Numbered from the stretch's first letter, positions 24,762-33,780 are shown. The stretch: 64,000 bases of DNA from Bradyrhizobium commune (GCF_015624505.1 NZ_CP061379.1:1054001-1118000), one strand, 5' to 3'. Program-made: numbers and translations. The notes: a model not told the origin generated them from the letters alone.

Positions 24762-25526
24762 ATGACAAGGTATCCGATTACGGTGGCCGCCTCGGTGCTA
24801 GCTCTGGCGCTTGTGGTGTCGCCGTCAGCCAATGTGCAGGCTGCCGAACTCAGGCTTCTGGCAGGTGGAGCAATGTCGGCCGTTTGGGCCGATATCAAAC
24901 CGCAGTTTGAGCAAGCCTCTGGTCACAAGCTTGAAATTTTCCTTGGCACAACTCCGAACCTCATAAAGGAAGCCACATCGGGCAAGCCGTTCGATGTTGG
25001 CGTTGTACCTGTCGAGGTTATGCAGGATGCGTCGGCCAGAGCTAAATTCGTGGCAAGTCCGACAATCGATATTGCTCACGTTGGCCTCGGCGTTGCCGTC
25101 CAATCTGGCGCTCAAAAGCCTGAAATCGGCAACGCTGATGCCCTCAAAGCAACGCTGCTCAAAGCTCAGTCTATTGCCTCGATCCCGGAGAGCGCCACCG
25201 GCTATTCAATCGCAAAGGTATTTGATCGCCTTGGAATTACCGAGCCGATGAAGGCGAAGATGAAGGCGCAGCCCAACCCCGCGCAGGTCGTCGCGGTGGT
25301 CGCCAAGGGTGAAGTCGAATTGGGCATATTCCTTATCAACGTTCTCACGGCTCCCGGTTTGGAAGTCGTCGGTCCATTTCCGGCCGAACTGCAACAAAAC
25401 GTGGTGTTTACGGCGGCGATCGGATCGGAAACCAAAGAAACTACCGCCGCCAAGGACCTTATTGAGTACCTTAAAAGTCCGGCGGCAGTTGCAATCATCA
25501 AATCAAAGGGCATGAACCCCGGCTGA
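24762..25526 (+). CDS. ModA-like substrate-binding protein, orphan
   Basis: Secreted binding protein of 254 aa resembling molybdate/tungstate-type periplasmic receptors (ModA family, SBP_bac_11). A signal peptide ending NVQA-AE is followed by LRLLAGGAMSAVWADIKPQFEQASGHKLEI, then PFDVGVVP and ESATGYSIAKVFDRLGI. The C-terminal pattern AAKDLIEYLKSPAAVAIIKSKGMNPG is typical. The ATG at 24762 has AGGGG seven bases before it. Codon use is less GC-biased than in flanking genes. No permease or ATPase gene is adjacent, so the ligand is uncertain. Likely acquired with the surrounding segment. Confidence 0.82.
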   Translation: MTRYPITVAASVLALALVVSPSANVQAAELRLLAGGAMSAVWADIKPQFEQASGHKLEIFLGTTPNLIKEATSGKPFDVGVVPVEVMQDASARAKFVASPTIDIAHVGLGVAVQSGAQKPEIGNADALKATLLKAQSIASIPESATGYSIAKVFDRLGITEPMKAKMKAQPNPAQVVAVVAKGEVELGIFLINVLTAPGLEVVGPFPAELQQNVVFTAAIGSETKETTAAKDLIEYLKSPAAVAIIKSKGMNPG

Positions 25527-25627
25527 TCCGACGGATCAACCCGTTGCGCGGGAGACGTTCCTCGCGCTTCGCGTCGCGTGTTCGATCATCAGCGGTGCCA
25601 CCGAAAACGTCCGTCACTTCCGTTAAT

Positions 25628-27246
25628 GGCCGATTTTGTTGCAGAAGTCGGTAGGATCGACGCTCTCAGCCGAGGCCGAGATCTGAAAATTTGGGCTCGC
25701 GATCTCTCGGCCGCCTGCCCGGCATGGGCTGCGGATACGCCCCCGGGCACTGATGTTTGACGCAACCAACGCGACGGACGCCACTTACGCAACGCACGGT
25801 GCGGCCGTGTTGGGTGGATGGAGCGCCAGCTTGGCAAAGCGACGAAGGTTCTGAGCGATTGCTGCAAGCGTAAATTCGAACCGCGCGCCGGCCGGGCCAC
25901 GCAGCCTCAGGCGGCCGAGCCGCAGAATCCGCTTGAGGTGCGCAAACAGCATCTCAACCTTCTTGCGATCTCGTCGGGTCTGATCGTAGGCAGGCGTCTT
26001 GGCGATCGCGCGGGCGACATCGCGCGCTGCCTCATGCACGTGGCGTGTGATCTTCCGGCTAGGCGAGTTTGGGCAGCATTTGGACTTGAGCGGGCAGTCG
26101 CGGCAATCGGCGACGCGCGAGAAATACGAGATAGCGTCATCCCCGCGTGGTCCGCGTGCTCCACTTGAGCGCGGCAGGATCTTGCCGCTGGGGCAGATAC
26201 ATTGATCGCGCGCCTCGTCATAGATGAAATCGTCGCGGCTGAACGTGCCGTCGTCGCGCTTTGACTTGTCGATCACCGGGATGTGGGGCGCGATCCCCTT
26301 CACATCGACCAGGAAGTGGAGATTTTGGGCCGCGCCGTAGGCCGTATCCGCGACGAGCCAGTCGGGTTTGATGCCGAACGTCTTCTCAGTCCTTTCGATC
26401 ATCGTCTGGGATGCGCCAACCTCGGACTGGCGGATCGCCCGGGACGCTTCGACATCCATGATAATACCGAACTTGATGTCGACGAGGTAATTGTCGGCGT
26501 AGGCGAAGAACGCGGCGCTGCGCAGTGCGCCAGTCCACTGCGCGGCTGGGTCGGACGGCGCGACAAACTTCGGCACGACGTCGGTCGCACGACCCCATGC
26601 CGGATCGTCGAGATTGGCAAGGTAGTCCTGAACGGCGCGCCTGGCCCTCATCGGGTCGATGTCGTGGCTCCATTTGTCGCCCGGGGTCGAGCGGCACTTA
26701 TTGGCGTCCGCCGCGATCAAGCTGGCATCGACGGCGAAACCATCGCCGCCGACAAGGCCAGCTTTGATGCACGAAACGACGACATGTTCGAAGACGTGAC
26801 GAAAGACATCATGATCGCGAAAGCGCTCGTTGCGGGCGCGCGTGAATGCCGAGTGATCCGGGATTCTGTCCTCTATGCCAAGACCGCAGAACCAGCGATA
26901 TGCGAGGTTGAGCTGGACCTCGCGGCATAATGCTCGCTCCGAGCGGATCGCGAATACGTATCCGAGGATGAGCATCCGGATCATCAACTCCGGATCGACC
27001 GATGGCCGACCAGTGTTGGAGTAGTGCGGCGCAAGCTCTGCGCGCACCCACGAGAGATCGAGAACTGCCGCAATCTGCCGAACCTGATGGTCGTCCGGTA
27101 CTACGGCTTCGAGGTCGAACGCATAGAACAGCTGACCCTGCTCACTCTTGCACCGCCCCATCATCGAAACGCTCCGTCGATGGCCGCTTCACCTCACGGA
27201 ATCACGGTTTGCTCCGCTCCTCAAGGGTTCTGCAACAAAATCGGCC
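25628..27246. mobile_element. Insertion sequence with 19-bp terminal inverted repeats
   Basis: GGCCGATTTTGTTGCAGAA at 25628-25646 is repeated exactly in inverted orientation at 27228-27246, bounding about 1.62 kb that contains one transposase gene on the minus strand. Bases immediately outside show no clear target-site duplication (TAAT on the left, CAAG on the right), so either the duplication is very short or flanking DNA has been rearranged. Both ends and the transposase look intact. Confidence 0.88.
25785..27164 (-). CDS. Transposase, IS1182-like family
   Basis: DDE transposase of 459 aa. The N-terminal DUF772-type domain (RPSVDPELMIRMLILGYVFAIRSERALCREVQLNLAYRWF) is followed by DHSAFTRARNERF, the first catalytic region GDGFAVDASLIAADAN, the second region VADTAYGAAQNL and the zinc-like CISPSGK/CRDCPLKSKC cysteine cluster seen here as CICPSGK and CRDCPLKSKCC. 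The last catalytic region is RRDRKKVEMLFAHLKRILRLGRLRLRG. This order fits IS1182 members of the IS5/IS1182 superfamily. The gene is full length within the inverted repeats, so the element may be active. Confidence 0.88.
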   Translation of the reverse strand: MMGRCKSEQGQLFYAFDLEAVVPDDHQVRQIAAVLDLSWVRAELAPHYSNTGRPSVDPELMIRMLILGYVFAIRSERALCREVQLNLAYRWFCGLGIEDRIPDHSAFTRARNERFRDHDVFRHVFEHVVVSCIKAGLVGGDGFAVDASLIAADANKCRSTPGDKWSHDIDPMRARRAVQDYLANLDDPAWGRATDVVPKFVAPSDPAAQWTGALRSAAFFAYADNYLVDIKFGIIMDVEASRAIRQSEVGASQTMIERTEKTFGIKPDWLVADTAYGAAQNLHFLVDVKGIAPHIPVIDKSKRDDGTFSRDDFIYDEARDQCICPSGKILPRSSGARGPRGDDAISYFSRVADCRDCPLKSKCCPNSPSRKITRHVHEAARDVARAIAKTPAYDQTRRDRKKVEMLFAHLKRILRLGRLRLRGPAGARFEFTLAAIAQNLRRFAKLALHPPNTAAPCVA

Positions 27247-27325
27247 CAAGGCAGACACGGACCGTGGGGCCTTCGATGCCGCCTTTCGAGAGTAAAGCCG
27301 ACGCAACGCATTTTCGACGACGCGC

Positions 27326-28174
27326 CTACAGCCGCTTGATCGCGACGATCTCGCTACCCGCCTGCCTGATCCGCGCAATGGCCGGCTCGATCGGCTCGAT
27401 CGCCGTCGCCATATGATGCGCGTTGGCATGAACCATGCTGCTGCCGTCGCGCACGATGGCGACATGGCCCTTCCAGAAGATCAGATCGCCGCGTAGCAGC
27501 GTGCTCCGTTCATGCGGCTCCAGCGCGCGGCCAAGCCCGGCCTGCTGCATGTCGCTGTCGCGTGGGCAGCCGATGCCCGCCGATGTCAGCGAGACCTGCA
27601 CCAGGCCCGAGCAGTCGATGCCGAGGCTGCTCTTGCCGCCCCAGAGATAGGGCGTGCCGACGAAGCGTTCGGCGACAGCGACGAAGTCCGGCTCATGATG
27701 ATCGAGCGGGTCGAGATGCGCCTTCGGCAGGAACATTCCTTCGCGCGTCACGGCAAAGCTGCCGTCCTCGCGCGCGATCGTGAGTTTTGATCCCAGCACC
27801 AGCGTGTCGGCCGGGGGCAATTTGATCGAGGGGCCGGGGAAGGCAAACGTCCGCAGCGCGCTCACCTTGTGGGTCGGCGCGGCCACGGGCTTCGTCAGCG
27901 CCGCATCCGGCATCCAGCCGACATAGCCGTCGCCGCCGAGCTGGCCCCAGGCCCAGCCCTCGTCGTTGCGGTCGTAGATCGTGACGCGCTCGCCGCGCAG
28001 TGCTTCGGTCGCCAGCATCGCGCTCGACGACGGCTGCTCGCGCACGGCTGCAATCGCCTCGATCACCTCGAATTCCTCGCCGGCGACGTAGCGATCCGCC
28101 TTCACCTTGCCTTCGAGATACTTTGCGGCGAGGTCGCGCCGTGCCGGCGTCAACCTTGGGTCGAAATCATCCAT
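27326..28174 (-). CDS. NlpC/P60 family peptidase with SH3 domains
   Basis: Cell-wall gamma-D-glutamyl-diamino-acid-type endopeptidase of 282 aa. Bacterial SH3-like segments (ERVTIYDRNDEGWAWGQL, YVGWMP) precede a C-terminal NlpC/P60 domain with C188 in GIDCSGLVQ and H237 in GHVAIV; the third polar residue should lie in VHANAHHM. No signal peptide is evident, as in related recycling enzymes. Its start overlaps the aminopeptidase stop by eight bases, so the two are translationally coupled and may act together on peptides. The last ~105 bases are duplicated at 24389-24495. Confidence 0.93.
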   Translation of the reverse strand: MDDFDPRLTPARRDLAAKYLEGKVKADRYVAGEEFEVIEAIAAVREQPSSSAMLATEALRGERVTIYDRNDEGWAWGQLGGDGYVGWMPDAALTKPVAAPTHKVSALRTFAFPGPSIKLPPADTLVLGSKLTIAREDGSFAVTREGMFLPKAHLDPLDHHEPDFVAVAERFVGTPYLWGGKSSLGIDCSGLVQVSLTSAGIGCPRDSDMQQAGLGRALEPHERSTLLRGDLIFWKGHVAIVRDGSSMVHANAHHMATAIEPIEPAIARIRQAGSEIVAIKRL

Positions 28175-29546
28175 AGCGCTCGCTCAGCAATGCGTAGATC
28201 GCGCGGGCGGCCTGGCATTCGCCGCCCTCGGGCCGCGCCGGCTTGGCCGACGGTGTCCAGCCGTAAATATCCACGTGAAGCCAGCTTTTGGCCTGCTCGA
28301 CGAAGCGCTGCAAAAACAGCGCGCAGGTGATCGAGCCGGCGAAGCCGCCGGACGGTGCATTGGTGATGGTGGCGGTCTTGGAGTCCAGCCAGGCATCGTA
28401 AGCGGGCCACAGCGGCATGCGCCACAACGGATCGTTCTCCTTCGCCGCGCAGCGCGCGACGTCGGCGGCCAGTGTCTCATCATTGGTGTAAAAGGGCGGT
28501 AAATCCGGTCCCAGCGCGACCCGCGCCGCGCCGGTCAACGTGCCGAGATCGATCAGCAGGTCCGGCTTCTCCTCGTCGGCCAGCGCCAGCGCGTCGGCGA
28601 GCACGAGCCGGCCTTCGGCGTCGGTGTTGCCGATCTCGACCGTGATGCCCTTGCGCGACGTAAAAATGTCGAGCGGGCGGAAGGCGTTGCCGGAGACCGC
28701 GTTTTCGACCGCGGGGATCAGCACGCGCAGCCGCACCTTCAGCTTCGCGTCCATCACCATGCGCGCCAGCGCCAGCACATTGGCGGCACCGCCCATGTCC
28801 TTCTTCATGATCAGCATGCCGCTCGACGGCTTCAGGTCGAGCCCGCCGGTGTCGAAGCAGACGCCTTTTCCCACCAGCGTCACCTTGGGATGATCAGGGT
28901 CGTCACCCCAGCCGATATCGATCAGCCGCGGCGCGCGATCCGAGGCCATGCCGACGGCGTGGATCAGCGGGAAATTCTTCGCCACCAGCTCGTCGCCGAC
29001 GATGCAGGCAAAGCTCGCGCCGAACTCGGCGGCGAGGTCTCGTGCGGCGGCGGCCAGCTCCTCCGGCCCCATGTCGTTGGACGGCGTATTGATGAGGTCC
29101 CGCGCCAGCGTCGCGGCCTCCGCGACGCGATCGATCTCGACCGCATCGACACCATCCGGCGGCACCAGCCGGACGTCGGGGCTATCAGCCTTGCGGTAGC
29201 GGCCAAAGCGGTAACAGCCGAGCGCGAAGGCGAGCGCGGCCAGTCGGGTATCGTGCGGGGCATTGGCGAAACGATAGGTGCCCGGCGGCAGCAGGCCGGG
29301 CAGGGCGCCGGGCCGGAACGGGTCGCGCGATCGGGCGCTGTCGTCCTCGAGGCCGAACAGGATCTGCGCGATCGTGCCATCGGGCGCGGGCAGCGCCAGA
29401 TAGCCGCCCGGCTTGCCGGCGAAGGCGCTCGCTGTGGCGAACTGACGCTGCGCCGGCGGTAGCCGCTCGGCGACCTGATCCCAGCTCGACTTGGTGACGA
29501 AGGTGATCGGGGTGGCGGTCGAGGCGGTCTCGAAGACGGAAGGCAT
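28167..29546 (-). CDS. Leucyl aminopeptidase family (M17) protein
   Basis: Cytosolic metallo-aminopeptidase of 459 aa. The M17 signature NTDAEGRL is at residues 307-314; GVCFDTGGLDLKP and MKKDMGGAANVLAL supply the other metal and active-site residues. The N-terminal domain is short, as in the PepB-like proteins common in Rhizobiales. It is encoded directly upstream of an NlpC/P60 peptidase; the pair could degrade murein or other peptides stepwise. Confidence 0.93.
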   Translation of the reverse strand: MPSVFETASTATPITFVTKSSWDQVAERLPPAQRQFATASAFAGKPGGYLALPAPDGTIAQILFGLEDDSARSRDPFRPGALPGLLPPGTYRFANAPHDTRLAALAFALGCYRFGRYRKADSPDVRLVPPDGVDAVEIDRVAEAATLARDLINTPSNDMGPEELAAAARDLAAEFGASFACIVGDELVAKNFPLIHAVGMASDRAPRLIDIGWGDDPDHPKVTLVGKGVCFDTGGLDLKPSSGMLIMKKDMGGAANVLALARMVMDAKLKVRLRVLIPAVENAVSGNAFRPLDIFTSRKGITVEIGNTDAEGRLVLADALALADEEKPDLLIDLGTLTGAARVALGPDLPPFYTNDETLAADVARCAAKENDPLWRMPLWPAYDAWLDSKTATITNAPSGGFAGSITCALFLQRFVEQAKSWLHVDIYGWTPSAKPARPEGGECQAARAIYALLSERYG

Positions 29547-29758
29547 TGGCGGGTCCGGCGCGTCAGATCAAACGGGTCATTCGGTCGGTGGAGACTTCGC
29601 AGAGTTTTGCCATGGCCGCAATCGGCTTCGCGGTCACCGCTGAGTGAGCCGCTACTCGCAGAGAAGCAGCCATGCTAGGTTCCGGCCGACGGTTGCCAGG
29701 CGTCAGGTGCGCAGAGAACGCCGGCGACCGAAGACGAGGCGTGCCGGGAGGAATTGCG

Positions 29759-29962
29759 ATGGAATTTGTGTGGAGCGTGGTCACATTCATTGGCCAGGCC
29801 ATCGAGGCGGTCTTTGGCTATGTCGAGCATCATCACTGGGTCTTCGCGTTCCTCGCCGGCGGCTACGTCTTCTATCTCCATGATCGTTCGGTCCATGCGC
29901 GGTTCGACGCGCTCGACAAGCGCCTGGACGAAATCCGCAAGCGCCTCGCCATCGAATATTGA
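29759..29962 (+). CDS. Small membrane protein, 67 aa
   Basis: The ATG is preceded by GGGAGGAA with good spacing, which supports real translation. The protein has one or two hydrophobic segments (VWSVVTFIGQAIEAVFGYV and HHHWVFAFLAGGYVFYL) and a charged C-terminal tail DALDKRLDEIRKRLAIE that could form a short coiled coil. No family was recognised. It is divergent from the aminopeptidase gene. Confidence 0.65.
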   Translation: MEFVWSVVTFIGQAIEAVFGYVEHHHWVFAFLAGGYVFYLHDRSVHARFDALDKRLDEIRKRLAIEY

Positions 29963-30266
29963 TCGGGCGAGACGAAACAATCGTCCGGCGACCTCGTACC
30001 TCCGCTGAGAACTGTCGTTCACGAGAGCGCGGCCGCAGGGCTTTACTAGCGCTGCGGTTGTGGCATTATTGTAGAATATTCTTGGGTTGCGTGATGTGCT
30101 CCTGCACGTATCGAGCGCAAGCGCGCGGCTGAATCTTGGTTGATGCCGGTCTGGATTGATACCGCCTGAGCCTCTTGGTCGTAAGCCTCTTGGTCGCGAG
30201 GCTCTTCGTCGAAGGCATTTCTCTCAATCGTTTGGGCGACGCAGCATTCGCGATGAGCGGCGCAAC
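29963..30266. other. Gene-free stretch before metallophosphoesterase
   Basis: About 300 bases with an AT-rich patch near 30063-30090 (GGCATTATTGTAGAATATTC) that could hold a promoter, then the 15-base tandem repeat at 30168-30212. No gene or stable terminator is evident. Confidence 0.5.
30168..30212. repeat. Three tandem 15-bp units
   Basis: The units GAGCCTCTTGGTCGT, AAGCCTCTTGGTCGC and GAGGCTCTTCGTCGA follow each other without spacing. They lie 55 bases before the chosen start of the metallophosphoesterase, in frame with it, so they would encode PLGR-like repeats if a TTG at 30156 were used. Confidence 0.75.
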
Positions 30267-31760
30267 ATGGATAGATCGTTTGTCATTGCGCAGATATCCG
30301 ACCTGCATCTGGACGGGTCAGGCCGGCTGCTTGCCACGGTCGAGGCCCTCGTGGACTCTCTCCGCGAGAGGATGGCGGATTTCGCGGACGTCCCCGATCG
30401 CATCCTGCTGATCACGGGCGATCTCGTGAACGACCCGACGCCGCGTGCGCTCGACGAAGCGCTCGCGGTCATCGCGTCCCTGCGGCAGACCGGCCTGTTC
30501 ACGGATATCCAGGCGGTGGCCGGCAATCACGACGTCAAGCGTCCGAGCCAGCGCGCAGGCCGGCACGACGCCTACGATTACCTGCACCTGCCGCGGACCT
30601 CGAAGAGCGTCTATTACCGTCAGGCTGGTCTCGATCTGGTGCTGCTGGACTCCAATAGCGCCAGCCTGACCACGCTTGCCAGTGGCGGTGTCGATGAGCG
30701 CGCCTACCAGGCGCTGGTGACGCATTCCGCCCGGTTGAGCGTCGAGCTCGCCGGCAGCACAGGTTCAGCCGGACGCACCGACTATGCCGAGCCCGCGGAA
30801 AACCTGGTGCGCGTGCTGGCGCTGCATCATCATCCGCTGCCGCAGGCGACCGGTGAGGGCAAGCGGTTTCTCGGCGTCCCCGACGAGCCGCTGATGTACC
30901 TCGCCGCGCCCGCGACCTTTCTCGAGGCCGCCACCTCGCTCAACGTCAATCTGATCCTGCACGGGCATCGGCATGTCGAGGGGCTCACCCGCTATTCGAT
31001 TCCCGATCCGCGCACGACACGGAGCGGGGTCGAGGATTTCTGGCGCACGATCTATGTGCTCTCCTGTCCGTCGTCGACGGGGCAGGGCGGCGACGATGCC
31101 GGCTTCAACATCATCCATTTCAGTCCGAGGCCTCAGGCTGGAGGTTACCGGTTCGCGATCACGCGATATTCGCGGCCGCGCGACGAGGGCACATTCAGGC
31201 CGCTGGACTCGAACCTGCCGGGCGGCCTCATCACGCTTCCGGCGGGGCGGGATTTTTCCCGCGATCCCGCCATCCAGTCGGCGATCGATATCGCCTCATG
31301 CGCATCGTTGAAGCGGGATCAGGTCCCGGCGCTGGTCCGACAGCTGCTGTCGCGCCGCGCCTTCTACGATGACGGCGGGCAAAGCTGGGCGGACTCGCTC
31401 TACACTTATCTCGTCACTGCCCACGCCTGGTCGGATCTCAAGGGCAGGTTCGCAAGGTCGGGACCTGGGCCTGAGGTCGAGGCGCTGGCGGCAGCGCGAG
31501 CGTTGCTCCGTCAATTGATCGGGCAATCCGCCGACGTGCTTGGCATCGACCGCGCCACGCTCGACGAGCTCCGCGCCAACCGCCTGATCAATCGTGACGA
31601 CGTCCTGCGCCGCTGGCCGCGGCTGCCGCGCGAGGGCATCGACATCGAGGAGCGGTTGCGACAGAGGCTGCAATGGCTGCGGGAGCTCGACCGGCAAGCG
31701 GGTGCGCTCGGCCTCGCTCTCGGCCTCGGCGGCAAGATGCCGCCGAAAACGCCGCCATAA
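30267..31760 (+). CDS. Metallophosphoesterase with unassigned C-terminal region
   Basis: Calcineurin-like phosphoesterase of 497 aa. The metal motifs are in order: ISDLHL, LITGDLVND, AGNHDVK, ALHHHPLP and LILHGHRHVEG, within residues ~1-240, resembling class III cyclic-nucleotide or 3',5' phosphodiesterases. The remaining ~250 residues are charged and helical with no family recognised. The ATG at 30267 begins immediately before the conserved first strand; an earlier TTG would add 37 repeat-encoded residues and is unlikely. The substrate is unknown. Confidence 0.88.
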   Translation: MDRSFVIAQISDLHLDGSGRLLATVEALVDSLRERMADFADVPDRILLITGDLVNDPTPRALDEALAVIASLRQTGLFTDIQAVAGNHDVKRPSQRAGRHDAYDYLHLPRTSKSVYYRQAGLDLVLLDSNSASLTTLASGGVDERAYQALVTHSARLSVELAGSTGSAGRTDYAEPAENLVRVLALHHHPLPQATGEGKRFLGVPDEPLMYLAAPATFLEAATSLNVNLILHGHRHVEGLTRYSIPDPRTTRSGVEDFWRTIYVLSCPSSTGQGGDDAGFNIIHFSPRPQAGGYRFAITRYSRPRDEGTFRPLDSNLPGGLITLPAGRDFSRDPAIQSAIDIASCASLKRDQVPALVRQLLSRRAFYDDGGQSWADSLYTYLVTAHAWSDLKGRFARSGPGPEVEALAAARALLRQLIGQSADVLGIDRATLDELRANRLINRDDVLRRWPRLPREGIDIEERLRQRLQWLRELDRQAGALGLALGLGGKMPPKTPP

Positions 31761-31851
31761 AGCCGCAGGCCGCGCGTTAACCGGCCATTAGGGTTAACGG
31801 TCTATTGCTGGCGCGTTCGGCTCGATCCATCCGCTCGAGAGTCAAAGCGTC

Positions 31852-32664
31852 ATGCGTCAACGGTTCAGTCCTGCCCGGCTTCTTGCCTCCGCCTCGCTGA
31901 TCGCGCTGGTGGGTGCGAGCCTCGGCGGCTGCACGGCCATGTCAAAGCTCTCCGACGTCACCGGCTCGATCGGGCCGAAGGCGGAAGCCGCTCCGACCGA
32001 TCCGGCGCGCGCCGTCGAGGTCTATGGCGAGCGTTACCGTGCCAATCCCAGGGATGCCGACGCGGCGCTGGCCTATGGCCAGGCCTTGCGCGCCAACGGC
32101 CAGCGCGCGCAGGCTGCCGCCGTGCTCGAGCAGGCGACCATCGCCAATCCCGGCAACAAGGCGCTGCTCGCCCAATACGGACGCGCGCTCGCCGACAACG
32201 GCAATTTCCAGCAGGCTTTCGACGTGCTGTCGAAGGCGCATTCGCCCGACAATCCGGACTGGCGCCTGCTCTCGGTGCAGGGCACTGCGCTCGACCAGAT
32301 GGGCCGTCACGACGAGGCGCGCGCCTATTATGCCAGCGCGCTCAAGATCGCGCCGGGCGATCCCGGCGTGCTCTCAAATCTCGGCCTGTCCTACATGCTG
32401 TCGCGCGACCTGCCCAAGGCCGAGGACGTGCTGCGCCAGGCCTACGCCTCGCCGCACGCGAGCGCCCGGGTGCGGCAGAATCTCGGCCTGGTGGTCGGCC
32501 TCCAGGGCCGCTTTGCCGAGGCCGAAACCATCGTGAAGGCGGACCTGCCGCCGGACCAGGCCGCGGCCAATGTCGCCTATCTGAAGGACATGCTGAGCCG
32601 CAACGACGCCCCGCGCGGCGCTCAGAAGCGGACGCCGGTCGCGTCTCTCGGCCAATCCGACTGA
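31852..32664 (+). CDS. tadD: TPR lipoprotein, TadD-like
   Basis: Outer-membrane-type lipoprotein of 270 aa with a lipobox LGG-C27. Several tetratricopeptide repeats follow (ALAYGQALRANGQRAQAAAVLEQA, ALLAQYGRALADNGNFQQAFDVL, SVQGTALDQMGRHDEARAYYASAL, LGLSYMLSRDLPKAEDVL). It lies beside the tad/cpa cluster but on the opposite strand to tadC, so it is transcribed independently. TadD proteins help place the secretin in the outer membrane; this role is inferred. Confidence 0.85.
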   Translation: MRQRFSPARLLASASLIALVGASLGGCTAMSKLSDVTGSIGPKAEAAPTDPARAVEVYGERYRANPRDADAALAYGQALRANGQRAQAAAVLEQATIANPGNKALLAQYGRALADNGNFQQAFDVLSKAHSPDNPDWRLLSVQGTALDQMGRHDEARAYYASALKIAPGDPGVLSNLGLSYMLSRDLPKAEDVLRQAYASPHASARVRQNLGLVVGLQGRFAEAETIVKADLPPDQAAANVAYLKDMLSRNDAPRGAQKRTPVASLGQSD

Positions 32665-32796
32665 TCCGCCGCTCTTCGCGCCATTGCGCGGATTTCCCCT
32701 GACGCTTCAGACGCTTTGCGCGATCCACCTCGCAGCCGGCCGGCGACCGCCGGCTACTGTGCATGGGGTTGTTTTCGAGGATTTGTTTTTGGCGCC

Positions 32797-33771
32797 TCAG
32801 TGCAGCTCGGAGATCTTGATGCCGGTCGGCCCGAGAATGACGACGAACAGCACCGGCAGGAAGAACAGGATCATCGGCACCGTCAGTTTCGGCGGCAGCG
32901 CGGCGGCCTTCTTCTCGGCCTCGTTCATGCGCATGTCGCGATTTTCCTGCGCCATGACGCGCAAGGAATGGCCAAGCGGCGTGCCGTAGCGCTCCGCCTG
33001 CTGAAGCGCGAGACAGACCGACTTGACGCCTTCGAGCCCGGTGCGGCGCGCCAGGTTCTCGTAGGCCACCTTGCGGTCCTGCAAATAGGACAGCTCCGCG
33101 GTGGTCAGCGTGAACTCTTCCGACAGCGCGATCGACTGGCCGACGATCTCGGTCGCGACCTTGCGGAACGCCATTTCCACCGACATGCCGGACTCGATAC
33201 AGATCAGCAGCAGGTCGAGCGCGTCGGGGAAGGCACGCTTGATCGAGAGCTGGCGCTTCGAGATCGCATTCCTCAGGAACAGCATCGGCGCCTGCAAGCC
33301 GCCATAGGCGGCGCCGACGCAGATGCCGATCTTGATCGGCATCGATTGCTCCATATGGGCGATCAGGAACACGTAGACGACCGAGCCGACGAACAGCACC
33401 AGCGGCGCCACCATGCGGGCGAACAGGAAGGTGATGTAGGGGGCCTGGCCGCGATAGCCCGCCATGATCAGCTTGTCGCGCGCGGCTTCCTGCGCCAGCC
33501 ATTTGGTGAGGTTGAAGTCCTCGACGACCCTGGAGACGAGCTGCTTGGGCGTCTGGCGCAGCGAGACCTTCTCGCTCTTGTTGAGGCGTTCGCGCTCACG
33601 CTGCCGGATGCGCTCGCGCTCGCTCGCCACCGCCTTCATGCGCTTGGAGAGGCCTTCGCCGGCGAACAGCGGCATGACCAGCGTATACACCGTGGCACTG
33701 GCGGCGATGGCCGCCAGCAACATGGTCATGAAGTGGACGTCGTGCAGCTTCGTGACGAGCAAATCAACCAT
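32797..33771 (-). CDS. tadC: Flp pilus assembly protein TadC (type II secretion F domain)
   Basis: Inner-membrane platform protein of 324 aa. The T2SSF domain spans the C-terminal half (AFPDALDLLLICIESGMSVEMAFRKVA, VSLRQT upstream, ERYGTPLGHSLRVMAQENRDMRMNEAEKKAA), and the last hydrophobic segment ends the protein (ILFFLPVLFVVILGPTGI). A first helix lies near residues 12-35. It is nine bases downstream of tadB and forms the platform with it. Confidence 0.92.
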   Translation of the reverse strand: MVDLLVTKLHDVHFMTMLLAAIAASATVYTLVMPLFAGEGLSKRMKAVASERERIRQRERERLNKSEKVSLRQTPKQLVSRVVEDFNLTKWLAQEAARDKLIMAGYRGQAPYITFLFARMVAPLVLFVGSVVYVFLIAHMEQSMPIKIGICVGAAYGGLQAPMLFLRNAISKRQLSIKRAFPDALDLLLICIESGMSVEMAFRKVATEIVGQSIALSEEFTLTTAELSYLQDRKVAYENLARRTGLEGVKSVCLALQQAERYGTPLGHSLRVMAQENRDMRMNEAEKKAAALPPKLTVPMILFFLPVLFVVILGPTGIKISELH

Positions 33772-33780
33772 ACGGCACCA

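Noticed and set aside
32700..32796. Terminator between tadD and tadC
   Set aside because: GC-rich inverted bases and a T-rich stretch are present, but no stem is placed directly before the T run.
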